Shown piece by piece: positions 16,921 through 25,397 of a DNA stretch of 64,000 nucleotides. Positions within the stretch are counted from its first letter, which is position 1, and each line of letters starts with the position of its first letter. Under the pieces are notes generated by a model. That model was not told where the DNA came from. It searched no databases and saw nothing but the letters and a program-made list of their open reading frames with translations. This stretch comes from Clostridia bacterium. GTDB lineage: Bacteria; Bacillota; Clostridia; Oscillospirales; Acutalibacteraceae. A program made the position numbers and the translations under genes. The stretch is taken from assembly GCA_017516965.1 (NCBI GenBank), contig JAFXAP010000004.1, forward strand, positions 62,001-126,000, read 5' to 3'.

Positions 16921-16934
16921 AATTGTGTCGAAAA

Positions 16935-17675
16935 TCAAAGTACTTTGCTTAAAAATTCTTGAAGTCTTGGACATTTTGGATTTCCAAAAATTTCTTCAGG
17001 TGTGCCTTCCTCAGCGATTACACCTTCGTCAATAAATATAACCCTGTCAGCAACCTCACGGGCAAATCCCATTTCGTGAGTAACAATTGCCATTGTCATA
17101 CCGCTTGCGGCAAGGTCTTTTATAACACCCAAAACCTCACCAACCATTTCGGGATCAAGTGCGCTTGTTGGTTCGTCAAAGAGCATCACCTCAGGGTCCA
17201 TACAAAGCGCGCGAACAATTGCAACACGTTGCTTTTGACCGCCCGAAAGCTGAGATGGGTATGCACTTGCGCGGTCTGCAAGACCAACTTTTGTAAGCAG
17301 TTCCATCGCCTTGGCTTCTGCATCTTCCTTGCTCATTTTAAGCAATTTTATAGGAGCAATGGTCATATTTTTAAGTATGGTCATATGTGGGAATAAATTA
17401 AACTGTTGAAAAACCATACCCATTTTTTGACGGTGTAGATTTATATTTGTTTTAGGGTCGGTAATATTAATATCGTTGAAGAATATACTACCGTCGGTAG
17501 GATGCTCAAGCAGGTTAAGGCAACGTAAAAATGTTGACTTACCGGAACCCGAAGCGCCGATTATAACTACAACCTCGCCACGTTTAATTTCTGAATTTAT
17601 GCCTTTTAAAACTTCGATATTTCCAAAGTTTTTAACTAAATTTTCAACCTTGATTAAAGTTTCGTTAGTGGTCAC
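16935..17675 (-). CDS. Polar amino acid ABC transporter, ATP-binding protein
   Basis: A 246-residue ATPase of the GlnQ/HisP class. Walker A is GASGSGKST, the Q-loop lies in [13 protein letters not shown], the signature is [11 protein letters not shown] and Walker [15 protein letters not shown], followed by the H-loop VTHEMGFA. It energises uptake of a polar amino acid. I take the GTG at 17675, because AAAGGAGG precedes it by ten bases; longer versions have no ribosome binding site. The start overlaps the permease gene by 11 bases, so the two are translationally coupled. It is the last gene of the binding protein-permease-ATPase operon. Confidence 0.93.
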   Translation of the reverse strand: MTTNETLIKVENLVKNFGNIEVLKGINSEIKRGEVVVIIGASGSGKSTFLRCLNLLEHPTDGSIFFNDINITDPKTNINLHRQKMGMVFQQFNLFPHMTILKNMTIAPIKLLKMSKEDAEAKAMELLTKVGLADRASAYPSQLSGGQKQRVAIVRALCMDPEVMLFDEPTSALDPEMVGEVLGVIKDLAASGMTMAIVTHEMGFAREVADRVIFIDEGVIAEEGTPEEIFGNPKCPRLQEFLSKVL

Positions 17676-18444
17676 TCTTACGTAGCCTCCTTTCAAAAAT
17701 ACTGAGCAATCTTGTGAGCAAAATAACAATCACAAGATATATTATTGCAAGGCTTATATAAGGAACATATGCCTGATATGTTTTGCTGATAATGTTCTGG
17801 GTTTGTTTTGTAACGTCACGAAGCGCTATTACAGATACGAGTGATGTATCTTTAAGCAAAGTAATCATCTCGTTACCGAGAGCCGGTAAAATGTTTTTAA
17901 CAGCTTGTGGAATAATAATGTGCCACATTGTTTGCACATAGTTAAATCCAAGGCTACGACCTGCTTCGGTTTGTCCAATATTTATGGACATAAGTCCGGA
18001 ACGAACAATCTCAGCAACGTAAGCGCCGGAATTGATACCTAAAGTGATTATACCGCAAATAACGGTAGCAAAGTCGGTTTTTGGCACCATTATTACAAAT
18101 CCCATAACAAGCAGTTGAACCATCATTGGTGTGCCGCGGATTATTGTTAGGTAAAGTTTACAAATACTGTTAATAATAGTTAATATCAAAGGTGGTTTTT
18201 TGTTTGTGTAATTATCGTGCGCAGTACGTATAATCGCTATAAACAAACCAATAATTACGCCTAATATAAGCGCGCCAATGGTAACAATAAATGTAATTTT
18301 AAGACCGTCTATAAAAAATTTCCAACGGTCTTGATAGATAAATGTCTGATATAGTTGAAAAATTAAATTTTGAAACCATTCAGGACAGGACTGCACCCAC
18401 TGTGGAGCATTGGCAATCCAGTTAGTAAAACTAAAAACTGTCAT
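17665..18444 (-). CDS. Polar amino acid ABC transporter, permease
   Basis: A 259-residue HisM/GlnP-type permease with about five membrane helices. The region [15 protein letters not shown] is the N-terminal family block, and [22 protein letters not shown] is the EAA loop that contacts the ATPase. It forms the membrane channel, probably as a homodimer since only one permease gene is present. It lies 90 bases downstream of the binding protein gene and overlaps the ATPase gene. The N-terminal 30 residues, rich in Trp and Gln, precede the first helix and are longer than in many relatives. Confidence 0.93.
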   Translation of the reverse strand: MTVFSFTNWIANAPQWVQSCPEWFQNLIFQLYQTFIYQDRWKFFIDGLKITFIVTIGALILGVIIGLFIAIIRTAHDNYTNKKPPLILTIINSICKLYLTIIRGTPMMVQLLVMGFVIMVPKTDFATVICGIITLGINSGAYVAEIVRSGLMSINIGQTEAGRSLGFNYVQTMWHIIIPQAVKNILPALGNEMITLLKDTSLVSVIALRDVTKQTQNIISKTYQAYVPYISLAIIYLVIVILLTRLLSIFERRLRKSDH

Positions 18445-18534
18445 TAAAGCACCAGCCTTTTATGTATTAATACGCTAAAAAAGGGCGACATCGTAAAATG
18501 CCGCTCCTTTTAAAGTTTGGAATTTTGTGTTTAA

Positions 18535-19302
18535 TTATTCAGCAGGGATGTACTTATTGATTATGTTATCAATTGTGCCATCTGCCTTGAGCTCTGCCAT
18601 TGCTTTGTTAATTTTTTCAAGAAGTTCGGTATTTTCTTTAGCAACTGCTATAGCGTAGTCTTCAACAGCATATTCTGTATCAAGAATTTTGAGACCTTCA
18701 TTTGCAGCAACAAAGCTCTTTGCAGGTTCGTTATCGATGATTACACAATCAACCTGGCCATTTTGTAAAGCCATAACTGCTTCAACGCCTGTTTTGTACT
18801 GCTTAACATTTTCCTGACCGTAGTCATCTGTGCAATAGATATCGCCTGTAGTACCTGCCTGAACACCGATTGTCTTGCCTTCAAGATCATCAGCAGTAGC
18901 TATGTCAGAACCTTCTTTAACAATGATTGCCTGAATACCGGTAGCATATGTATCTGAGAAGTTAACTGATAATTTACGTTCTTCGTTAACTGTAAGACCA
19001 GCAAGAACAACGTCGATTGAGCCGCCAGCGCAAGCAGTAATGAGAGAGTCGAAATCCATATCTTTGATTTCAAGTTCCATGTTAAGCTTATCAGCAATTG
19101 CCTTTGCGATTTCAGCATCGATACCAACGATTGTACCGTTGTCATCAACATATTCGTATGGAGGGAAAGCTGCATTTGTACCCATTACGAGTTTTGCTTT
19201 TGCATCAGCACCTGAGTTAGTGTCTTTTGCGCCGCAACCTGCAAAGCAGAAGAGCATAGCAAGCGCCAAAACTACCGCAAAAATTTTCTTAAAGTTTTTC
19301 AT
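18535..19302 (-). CDS. Amino acid ABC transporter, substrate-binding lipoprotein
   Basis: A 255-residue SBP_bac_3 family protein. A lipoprotein signal with LFCFAGC ends at Cys23, so it is anchored to the outer face of the membrane. AAFPPYEYVDDNGTIVGID and DSLITACAGGSIDVVLAG are the typical ligand-binding blocks. Related proteins bind cystine, arginine, lysine, glutamine or other polar amino acids; the residues visible do not settle which. It heads its operon, and a promoter with two ATGCAT-containing inverted-repeat copies lies upstream, consistent with control by nutrient level. Confidence 0.92.
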   Translation of the reverse strand: MKNFKKIFAVVLALAMLFCFAGCGAKDTNSGADAKAKLVMGTNAAFPPYEYVDDNGTIVGIDAEIAKAIADKLNMELEIKDMDFDSLITACAGGSIDVVLAGLTVNEERKLSVNFSDTYATGIQAIIVKEGSDIATADDLEGKTIGVQAGTTGDIYCTDDYGQENVKQYKTGVEAVMALQNGQVDCVIIDNEPAKSFVAANEGLKILDTEYAVEDYAIAVAKENTELLEKINKAMAELKADGTIDNIINKYIPAE

Positions 19303-19366
19303 TTTTGTTACCTCATTTCAAAAATTTAAATATAAATTACAAAATATGTAATTTGTTGATGGGATG

Positions 19367-19395
19367 ATTTTAGCACATTATGCATTCGTTGTCAA
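19367..19395 (-). promoter_or_regulatory. Sigma-A promoter of the amino acid ABC operon
   Basis: Minus strand TTGACA (19390-19395), 17-bp spacer, TAAAAT (19367-19372). Confidence 0.8.
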
Positions 19396-19408
19396 GCAAA
19401 ATGCATAA
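19378..19408. promoter_or_regulatory. Candidate operator pair TTATGCATT / AATGCATAA
   Basis: TTATGCATT (19378-19386) lies in the promoter spacer and its inverted copy AATGCATAA (19400-19408) just upstream of the -35. Centres are 22 bp apart, about two helical turns. A repressor binding both would block the promoter. ArgR, encoded at 38783, is one possible binder, but the match to its site is only partial. Confidence 0.4.
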
Positions 19409-19453
19409 ATATTTTTAAAAAAATGAATGTTTTAATAAAATATGCAAAAAATA

Positions 19454-19489
19454 ATGCATATTCGCCTTGATTCAAGGTCGAATATGCAT
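19454..19489 (-). terminator. Terminator after the DUF4363 gene
   Basis: ATGCATATTCG / CGAATATGCAT outer stem of 11 bp plus a 5-bp CCTTG/CAAGG inner stem with one bulge; TATTTTTT follows on the minus strand. Confidence 0.8.
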
Positions 19490-19492
19490 ATT

Positions 19493-19837
19493 TTAATAAA
19501 AACTGTGCAAAGCAAAATCTTGTTCCGCTTTAATAAGTTTTATAACGCTCTCTATGTTTTGGTATACAACATCAAGTTCTGCCTTATTTTCTTTTGCAGA
19601 TAACTGACCAATATAAATGGTTATTTTATCTAAAAAACCGTGATTTACAAAAAGCGCCATCTTTTCTTTTTGTTCTTGCCATATGCTCTCTAGTTTTGAA
19701 GAAGATATTTCATTGTTTTGATATTTTTTAATATTTTCAAGGGTAAGGTCGCAGTTTTGATTTACATATATATTGGCAACAAAGCAGATGGTAATTATAA
19801 ACACCAAAATAATGGCGGCAGGTATAAGCCTTTTCAT
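19493..19837 (-). CDS. DUF4363 family protein
   Basis: A 114-residue protein with one N-terminal membrane helix (about 4-24) and a helical extracytoplasmic part rich in Lys, Glu and Gln. It matches the DUF4363 pattern and its usual position directly after a DUF421 (YetF-like) gene, here with a 4-base overlap of start and stop. No enzymatic residues are evident. It probably works with the DUF421 membrane protein at the envelope; the function of neither is known from the sequence. Confidence 0.7.
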   Translation of the reverse strand: MKRLIPAAIILVFIITICFVANIYVNQNCDLTLENIKKYQNNEISSSKLESIWQEQKEKMALFVNHGFLDKITIYIGQLSAKENKAELDVVYQNIESVIKLIKAEQDFALHSFY

Positions 19838-20514
19838 ATTATACTTCCGCCTTTCTTTATTATTGTGTGATTTCCTTCACGGTCAAGAGTCATTAAAAAT
19901 ATATCTTTGTGCGAAGCGCATTTGTGTTTTAGTATTTTGTTTAAATTTTGAGGGGTTACCTCAAGTGAACGCAAAGATTCATAAATGATTTTTCCGTCAC
20001 TTATTACAGGTAGGGGAAGGCTTTCATCTTGTAATGTCAGATTTATATCTTTTACCGATACAGTCTGAGCATCTTTTTTTAGCAATACGCTTAAATTTCC
20101 GTTAACCTCTAAAACAGCAAATGCCACATCCTCTATGTTAAAAACATCTTGTCCGCGAAGTTGTTCGATAAGGTCAATCACTGTCATACGCACATTTCGC
20201 ATAGCGTGTTGGTCAATAACCCCGTTTTTTATAATTACTACCGATTGACCGTTTAAAAGTCTGCGCATAGAAAAACTCTTCATAGCCAGTATAGAAATTA
20301 TTATTTCAAGAAAAACTAAGACAAATATGGCAGCAAGGCCTATAAACATAGGTTGTTCGGTATCTTGAAGCGGTATTGCCGCAATCTCTGATATAAGTAG
20401 CGTTATCACCAGTTCGTTAGGTTGCATATCACCAATTTGCCTTTTGCCCATAAGCCTGATAGCGAGCGTTACTGTTATATATAGTATTATTGTTCTCATC
20501 ACTGTAGAAATCAT
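19834..20514 (-). CDS. DUF421 (YetF-like) membrane protein
   Basis: A 226-residue protein. Three membrane helices occupy about residues 1-80, with the family signature RLMGKRQIGDMQPNELVITLL; the cytoplasmic half contains GQSVVIIKNGVID and LIEQLRGQDVFNIEDV, typical of the DUF421/YetF C-terminal domain. The ATG at 20514 is chosen because GGTGATTTAT precedes it and the resulting length fits the family (about 230). A much longer frame exists upstream but it would cross the divergent promoter region. YetF proteins are linked to spore or envelope functions in Bacillus; no activity is established. Confidence 0.82.
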   Translation of the reverse strand: MISTVMRTIILYITVTLAIRLMGKRQIGDMQPNELVITLLISEIAAIPLQDTEQPMFIGLAAIFVLVFLEIIISILAMKSFSMRRLLNGQSVVIIKNGVIDQHAMRNVRMTVIDLIEQLRGQDVFNIEDVAFAVLEVNGNLSVLLKKDAQTVSVKDINLTLQDESLPLPVISDGKIIYESLRSLEVTPQNLNKILKHKCASHKDIFLMTLDREGNHTIIKKGGSII

Positions 20515-20547
20515 ATAAATCACCGCTGTTATTATTTGCAATTTTTC

Positions 20548-20576
20548 TTGCATTATAATTACAATGATGATATAAT
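20548..20576 (+). promoter_or_regulatory. Sigma-A promoter of the second polysaccharide locus
   Basis: TTGCAT (20548-20553), 17-bp spacer, TATAAT (20571-20576) with an upstream TG. It is superimposed on the opposing promoter at 20552-20579. Confidence 0.65.
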
Positions 20577-20579
20577 CAA
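20552..20579 (-). promoter_or_regulatory. Sigma-A promoter of DUF421-DUF4363
   Basis: Minus strand TTGATT (20574-20579), 16-bp spacer, TATAAT (20552-20557). Confidence 0.5.
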
Positions 20580-20614
20580 AATAGAATATTATGCCAAAAA
20601 GGGAGATGTATGTC

Positions 20615-21421
20615 GTGAGCAGTACTGCTACAAACAATAGGTCCTTTTTTTCTGATTTTAAACGTTTTATGCCACTGCTAAAAAATCTTGTTTCAAAAGA
20701 TTTCAAAATAAAATACCGCCGTTCTGTTTTAGGTGTTGCTTGGAGTGTGCTTAACCCACTGCTTACAATGATTGTACTTACAAAGGTATTTGAAATGCTT
20801 TTAAGAGATAGTGTTCCGGATTTTGCTACTTACTACATTGTGGGTTCGGCTTTGTGGAATTTCTTTTCAGAAGCAACGTCCTGTTCACTTAGTTCAATTC
20901 TTACTTCGGGCGCTTTGATACGAAAAGTGTATATACCCAAATATATATTCCCACTTGAAAAGTGCGTATTTGCGTTGATTAACTTTGTGTTTTCATTTGC
21001 AGCGGCAATTGTTGTAGCATTGATTCAAAATCACACTTTAATTAGTTGGAGAACGCTGTTGTTTCCAATACCGGTTTTGTATTGCTTTATTTTTGTGTGT
21101 GGCCTAAGCCTGTTTTTAAGCGCTGTTACGGTATATTTTCGCGATGTGCAACATCTATACGGCGTTTTGCTTACAATGTGGGTATATCTTACACCAATGC
21201 TTTATCCTATAAGTCTTTTAGACGGTTTCCCACTAATCCAAAAGGTTGTAATGCTTAATCCAATGACACACTATGTTGAATTTTTCAGAGATGTTGTAAT
21301 GCGCAACACATTTCCAAGTCTTAAAGAAAACTTGTTGTGCATTGCAGTGTCGCTTATATCACTTGGTCTTGGGGCTTTGGTGTTTAAAAAGGCAGAGGGT
21401 AAATTTATTCTCCATTTGTAA
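20615..21421 (+). CDS. Polysaccharide ABC exporter, permease (Wzm/TagG type)
   Basis: A 268-residue ABC-2 permease. The N-terminal cytoplasmic part with SKDFKIKYRRSVLGVAWSVLNPL (about 35-57) is the signature of O-antigen/teichoic acid exporters, followed by six membrane helices and LTPMLYPISLL and NPMTHYVEFFRDVV. It moves an undecaprenyl-linked polysaccharide across the membrane with the ATPase encoded next. The GTG at 20615 is preferred because AAAGGGAG lies about 11 bases upstream; ATGs at 20591 and 20606 overlap or abut that site. Confidence 0.92.
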   Translation: MSSTATNNRSFFSDFKRFMPLLKNLVSKDFKIKYRRSVLGVAWSVLNPLLTMIVLTKVFEMLLRDSVPDFATYYIVGSALWNFFSEATSCSLSSILTSGALIRKVYIPKYIFPLEKCVFALINFVFSFAAAIVVALIQNHTLISWRTLLFPIPVLYCFIFVCGLSLFLSAVTVYFRDVQHLYGVLLTMWVYLTPMLYPISLLDGFPLIQKVVMLNPMTHYVEFFRDVVMRNTFPSLKENLLCIAVSLISLGLGALVFKKAEGKFILHL

Positions 21422-21437
21422 TTAAGGGGTGTATCAA

Positions 21438-22184
21438 TTGATTAACAATGAAAACGCGGTTGAACTTCGCGATATAGAAATGCACTTTAATATGAGCAGC
21501 GAAAAACTGCAAAGTCTTAAAGAATATTTTTTGAAATTTATGAAGCGCCAACTTCACTTTGAAGATTTTGTTGCTGTTGACAAGGTTTCTTTTGATATCA
21601 AAAAAGGCGATGTTTTTGGTATTGTTGGTCTTAATGGTTGCGGTAAATCTACCACGCTTAAGATAATATCCGGTATTTTAAAGCCAACAAAGGGTAGCGT
21701 TGAAACACAGGGCGTTATTGCGCCGCTGATTGAACTGGGCGCAGGTTTTGATATGGAACTTACAGCGCGAGAAAACATCTACCTTAACGGTTCGGTTTTG
21801 GGCTACTCTAAAAAGTTTATGGACGAAAAATTTGACGATATTGTTGAATTTTCAGAAATGCGTGATTTTTTAGACGTACCTATGAAAAACTACTCTTCAG
21901 GTATGGTGGCGCGAATTGGCTTTGCGATTGCTACCGTAACTACTCCTGATATATTGATTGTTGATGAGATTTTGGCAGTTGGTGACTTTTTATTCCAACA
22001 AAAATGTGAAGAGCGTATAAACAAAATGATGCAGGATGATACAACTGTTATTATTGTGTCACATTCTATCGAACAAATCGAAAGACTTTGTAAGCATTGC
22101 GTATGGCTTGAAAAGGGCAGAGTTAAGATGATTGGTGAAACAGCCGAGGTTTGCAACGCATACAAAAACAGTAAGAGAGAGTAA
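21438..22184 (+). CDS. Polysaccharide ABC exporter, ATP-binding protein (Wzt/TagH type)
   Basis: A 248-residue ATPase. An N-terminal helix-rich extension (LQSLKEYFLKFMKR) precedes Walker A GLNGCGKST; the signature is YSSGMVAR and Walker B ILIVDEILAVGD, with the VSHSIEQIERLC H-loop, all typical of polysaccharide exporters. It lacks the C-terminal carbohydrate-binding domain found in some Wzt proteins, so export is probably not terminus-specific. The TTG at 21438 has AAGGGG eight bases upstream; a GTG at 21429 overlaps that site. It follows the permease gene by 16 bases. Confidence 0.92.
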   Translation: MINNENAVELRDIEMHFNMSSEKLQSLKEYFLKFMKRQLHFEDFVAVDKVSFDIKKGDVFGIVGLNGCGKSTTLKIISGILKPTKGSVETQGVIAPLIELGAGFDMELTARENIYLNGSVLGYSKKFMDEKFDDIVEFSEMRDFLDVPMKNYSSGMVARIGFAIATVTTPDILIVDEILAVGDFLFQQKCEERINKMMQDDTTVIIVSHSIEQIERLCKHCVWLEKGRVKMIGETAEVCNAYKNSKRE

Positions 22185-22203
22185 ATTAGGTAGGAGAAAA
22201 GTT

Positions 22204-23946
22204 TTGAAAGCTTTTATAAAATCAATTATTCCAACTTGTGTTTTAAATTTTATACGTAAAGTTTTAAATCGTTTGCGTCACAAAAAGACGTCAGCAAACT
22301 ATGACACTTGGATAAAAAACAGTGCATCACGCATTAAAGAATGTAGCAAACTTGATTATGAGCCTGTTATCAGCATACTTGTTCCTCTTTATAATACCGA
22401 TAAGGCTTTGCTTTGTGAAATGATTGAGTCTTGCATTAACCAGACTTATAAAAATATTGAGCTTTGTCTTGCCGATGCAAGTGATGATGAGCACGGTTAT
22501 GTTTATGAAGTTGCAAAGCGTTATGCCGATAAAGACAGTCGCATAAAACTTGAAAAACTTAAAGAAAACTTAGGAATTTCGGGTAACACCAACCAATGTC
22601 GCAAGATGGCATCGGGTGAATATATTGCCTTACTTGACCACGATGATTTGCTTATTGAACACGCGATTTACTCTATGGCAAAGGCCATTAACGAGTATAA
22701 TCCTGATGTTATATACAGCGATGAAGACCATATAAGAAACGGGAAACGTATAACCCCGTTTTTTAAACCTGATTTTAACCGAGATTTGCTGTATTCGCAG
22801 ATGTATATATGTCATTTGCTTTGCTTTAAGGCTAAACTTTTTGACAAGGTTGGCGGTTTGGATGATCGGTTCAGCGGAAGTCAGGATTATGACCTTATGC
22901 TGAAGCTCACTGAACAAACCGATAATATATATCACATTCACGATATTCTTTATTCGTGGCGTGAGGTGGCTACGTCAACATCGGTTAACCCCGATTCGAA
23001 GCCATACGCTCACGATGCGGGTAAGGGCGCGCTTGACGCGCATCTTAAACGTCGTTATGGTGATATTGCCCACGCTGAAGATAGCGATTATCTTTTTGTG
23101 TTTGATGCGCGATTTGACACGCTTAAACACAATCCGTTGGTATCAATTATTATACCAACCAAGGACCATACCGATTTATTAGAAAAATGTGTTCAAAGCA
23201 TTTTGCAAAAATCTACCTATAAGAATTATGAAATCATTATTCTTGATAACAACTCAGAACAGCAGGAAAGCTTTAAGGCCTTTAAACGCCTAACCGCTCA
23301 AGATTCAAGAGTAAGAGTAATTGATGCATTTTTTGAATTTAACTGGTCAAAACTTAATAATTTTGGTATCAGCAACAGTAATGGTGAAGTGTATATATTC
23401 CTTAATAATGATACCGAAATTATTACACCTGATTGGATTGAGCGTCTTGCAGAAAACGCTTTGCGTGAAGATATAGGCGTTGTTGGCGGTTTGCTTTTGT
23501 TTGAAGATAACACAATTCAGCATGCGGGCGTTGTTGTTGGAATGGGTGGCTGGGCCGATCACGTTTATGCCGGTATGAGTAAGATACACGCCGCTGATAA
23601 GTTTGTGTCACCGATGGTAAATCGAAATGTTTTGGCGGTTACCGGCGCTTGTATGGCAATTGCTAAGAAAACAATTGATAAAATTGGTTTGTTCGATGAA
23701 AGTTTCATTGTTTGTGGAAGTGACGTTGAAATATGTCTTCGCGCATACGAGAGCGGTCTTAACGTTTTATATAACTCGCGTGTAAAACTTTATCATTATG
23801 AATCAAAATCACGCGATGCTTCAAAAATACCGCAGATAGATTTTGTAAGATCTGAAGAAACCTATAGGGAGTATCTTGCAAAAGGCGATCCTTTTTATAA
23901 TAAAAATTTGGATCTTAACAGCAAAATTCCGAGCATAAAAGCTTGA
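22204..23946 (+). CDS. Tandem-domain family 2 glycosyltransferase
   Basis: A 580-residue protein with two GT2 domains. The first (about 50-260) opens with SILVPLYNT and carries LLDHDD as the DxD-type metal motif; the second (about 310-560) opens with SIIIPTKDH, has FLNNDTE, and shows TGACMAIAK and YHYESKSR near the end. Two domains suggest that it adds two sugars or a repeating disaccharide. The start is TTG at 22204, with TAGGAG upstream, rather than ATG codons inside the ATPase gene. It probably builds the polysaccharide exported by the preceding ABC pair. Confidence 0.88.
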   Translation: MKAFIKSIIPTCVLNFIRKVLNRLRHKKTSANYDTWIKNSASRIKECSKLDYEPVISILVPLYNTDKALLCEMIESCINQTYKNIELCLADASDDEHGYVYEVAKRYADKDSRIKLEKLKENLGISGNTNQCRKMASGEYIALLDHDDLLIEHAIYSMAKAINEYNPDVIYSDEDHIRNGKRITPFFKPDFNRDLLYSQMYICHLLCFKAKLFDKVGGLDDRFSGSQDYDLMLKLTEQTDNIYHIHDILYSWREVATSTSVNPDSKPYAHDAGKGALDAHLKRRYGDIAHAEDSDYLFVFDARFDTLKHNPLVSIIIPTKDHTDLLEKCVQSILQKSTYKNYEIIILDNNSEQQESFKAFKRLTAQDSRVRVIDAFFEFNWSKLNNFGISNSNGEVYIFLNNDTEIITPDWIERLAENALREDIGVVGGLLLFEDNTIQHAGVVVGMGGWADHVYAGMSKIHAADKFVSPMVNRNVLAVTGACMAIAKKTIDKIGLFDESFIVCGSDVEICLRAYESGLNVLYNSRVKLYHYESKSRDASKIPQIDFVRSEETYREYLAKGDPFYNKNLDLNSKIPSIKA

Positions 23947-23959
23947 TGAAGGAGATAAT

Positions 23960-25192
23960 ATGTCTATTATTCTTTTATTAAAAAAAGTTTATAGAAAACT
24001 CAGGTCTGTAGCAACATTTGATGCTACCATACCTGAAATTACACCAATGAATTCGCGCTTTCAAAAAGAGCTTGGTGATGAGCTCCGTCTTAACATTATT
24101 GTTCCAACACTTAACCCCGCGCATGTTTTTGGCGGAATAACAACGGCAATCCATTTTTATGAAAGCCTTGCTGACCAATTGGGCATAAAACGCAGAATGA
24201 TAGTAACCGATGAAGAAACAGCACCTGAGTATTTGGGTAAATACAAGGGTTATAGTATGGTAGATTGCTCAGATAATGCTGTTTTTGATAGACAGGTTGT
24301 GCCTTTCTCTAACCGTAATGGTAAATCTATACCTGTTGGTAAAAATGATATTTTTGTATGTACCGGTTGGTGGACTGCATACAATGCAAAGGAAATTGTT
24401 AACTGCATAAAGGAAAATGCGGGTGAGGCTAAACCGCTTGTTTATCTTGTTCAGGACTATGAACCTTACTTTTACCCCTGGTCTTCTCGTAGCGCTCTTG
24501 CTGAAAGCACATATCATATGGATGTTCCCACTATTGCGGTGTTTAACAGTTGTGAACTCAGAGATTATTTTAAACTTCACAACTATTCTTTTTATAAGGA
24601 ATACTCTTTTGACCCTGTGCTTAACGCCTCTTTAAAAAAAGAATTACTTAAGAGTCCACCTGTAAAAAAGGAAAAAAAGATTATTGTTTACGGTCGTCCT
24701 TCGGTTGTGCGCAACTGTTTTGAAATAGTTGTTGACTCGCTTCGCCGTTGGGGTAAACTTGTTAATGACGCTTCCGAGTGGCAGCTTATTTCGGCAGGGG
24801 AAAAACATCAGGATTTAAGAATTACCGACACTTGTGTGTTGCGTTCTTGCGGAAAACTTACCATAGAAGAATATGCCAAGATGATGGGTTCTTGCTATGC
24901 CGGTATTTCACTTATGGTGTCGCCGCATCCGAGTTATCCGCCGCTTGAAATGTCGACCTTTGGTGTAAAGACAATAACCAACACCTATGAAAATAAAGAT
25001 ATGGCATCGTTTAACGGCAATATGATTTCTTTGTCAGATATGACACCTGAAAACATTGCTAAAAAATTAGCAGAAATCACAAATTCATTTGATGAAAGTA
25101 ATTTTACTTTAGAAACTGATACCGATTATTTTAAAAATGAATTATCACTCGATTCAATATGCTTAGGAATTAAAGAAAACTTAGGTTTATAA
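23960..25192 (+). CDS. WsaF-like rhamnosyltransferase family protein
   Basis: A 410-residue GT-B fold protein. LNIIVPTLNPAHVFGGITTA near residue 50, LVQDYEPYFYPW near 165, and MVSPHPSYPPLEMSTFG near 318 match glycosyltransferases of the WsaF type, which add rhamnose in S-layer glycan and polysaccharide synthesis. No membrane helix is present. It starts 13 bases after the GT2 gene with AAGGAG and is the last gene of the locus. If the family assignment holds, the polysaccharide contains rhamnose, which is notable beside the GH78 rhamnosidase at 2799. Confidence 0.75.
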   Translation: MSIILLLKKVYRKLRSVATFDATIPEITPMNSRFQKELGDELRLNIIVPTLNPAHVFGGITTAIHFYESLADQLGIKRRMIVTDEETAPEYLGKYKGYSMVDCSDNAVFDRQVVPFSNRNGKSIPVGKNDIFVCTGWWTAYNAKEIVNCIKENAGEAKPLVYLVQDYEPYFYPWSSRSALAESTYHMDVPTIAVFNSCELRDYFKLHNYSFYKEYSFDPVLNASLKKELLKSPPVKKEKKIIVYGRPSVVRNCFEIVVDSLRRWGKLVNDASEWQLISAGEKHQDLRITDTCVLRSCGKLTIEEYAKMMGSCYAGISLMVSPHPSYPPLEMSTFGVKTITNTYENKDMASFNGNMISLSDMTPENIAKKLAEITNSFDESNFTLETDTDYFKNELSLDSICLGIKENLGL

Positions 25193-25200
25193 AAATGTAT

Positions 25201-25232
25201 TTAAAGGGCCACAGGCGAATGTGGCTCTTTAA
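25201..25232 (+). terminator. Terminator of the second polysaccharide locus
   Basis: TTAAAGGGCCACA / TGTGGCTCTTTAA, 13 bp with one G-T pair and a 6-nt loop, then TTT. Confidence 0.75.
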
Positions 25233-25320
25233 TTTACAAAAAGATTGACAAAAAAATAACAATAAAATTTACCAAAATAAATTATTTGTAAAAAATATTG
25301 TCTATTTTTTAACAATCCTA

Positions 25321-25349
25321 TTGACAATACATATCATATACTATATAAT
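25321..25349 (+). promoter_or_regulatory. Sigma-A promoter of serC-serA
   Basis: TTGACA (25321-25326), 17-bp spacer, TATAAT (25344-25349). The 48-nt leader holds no riboswitch that I can recognise. Confidence 0.8.
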
Positions 25350-25397
25350 AGAGGTCAAATTCGGGAAAATTAGTCCCAATATGGAGGTTTTTATATT

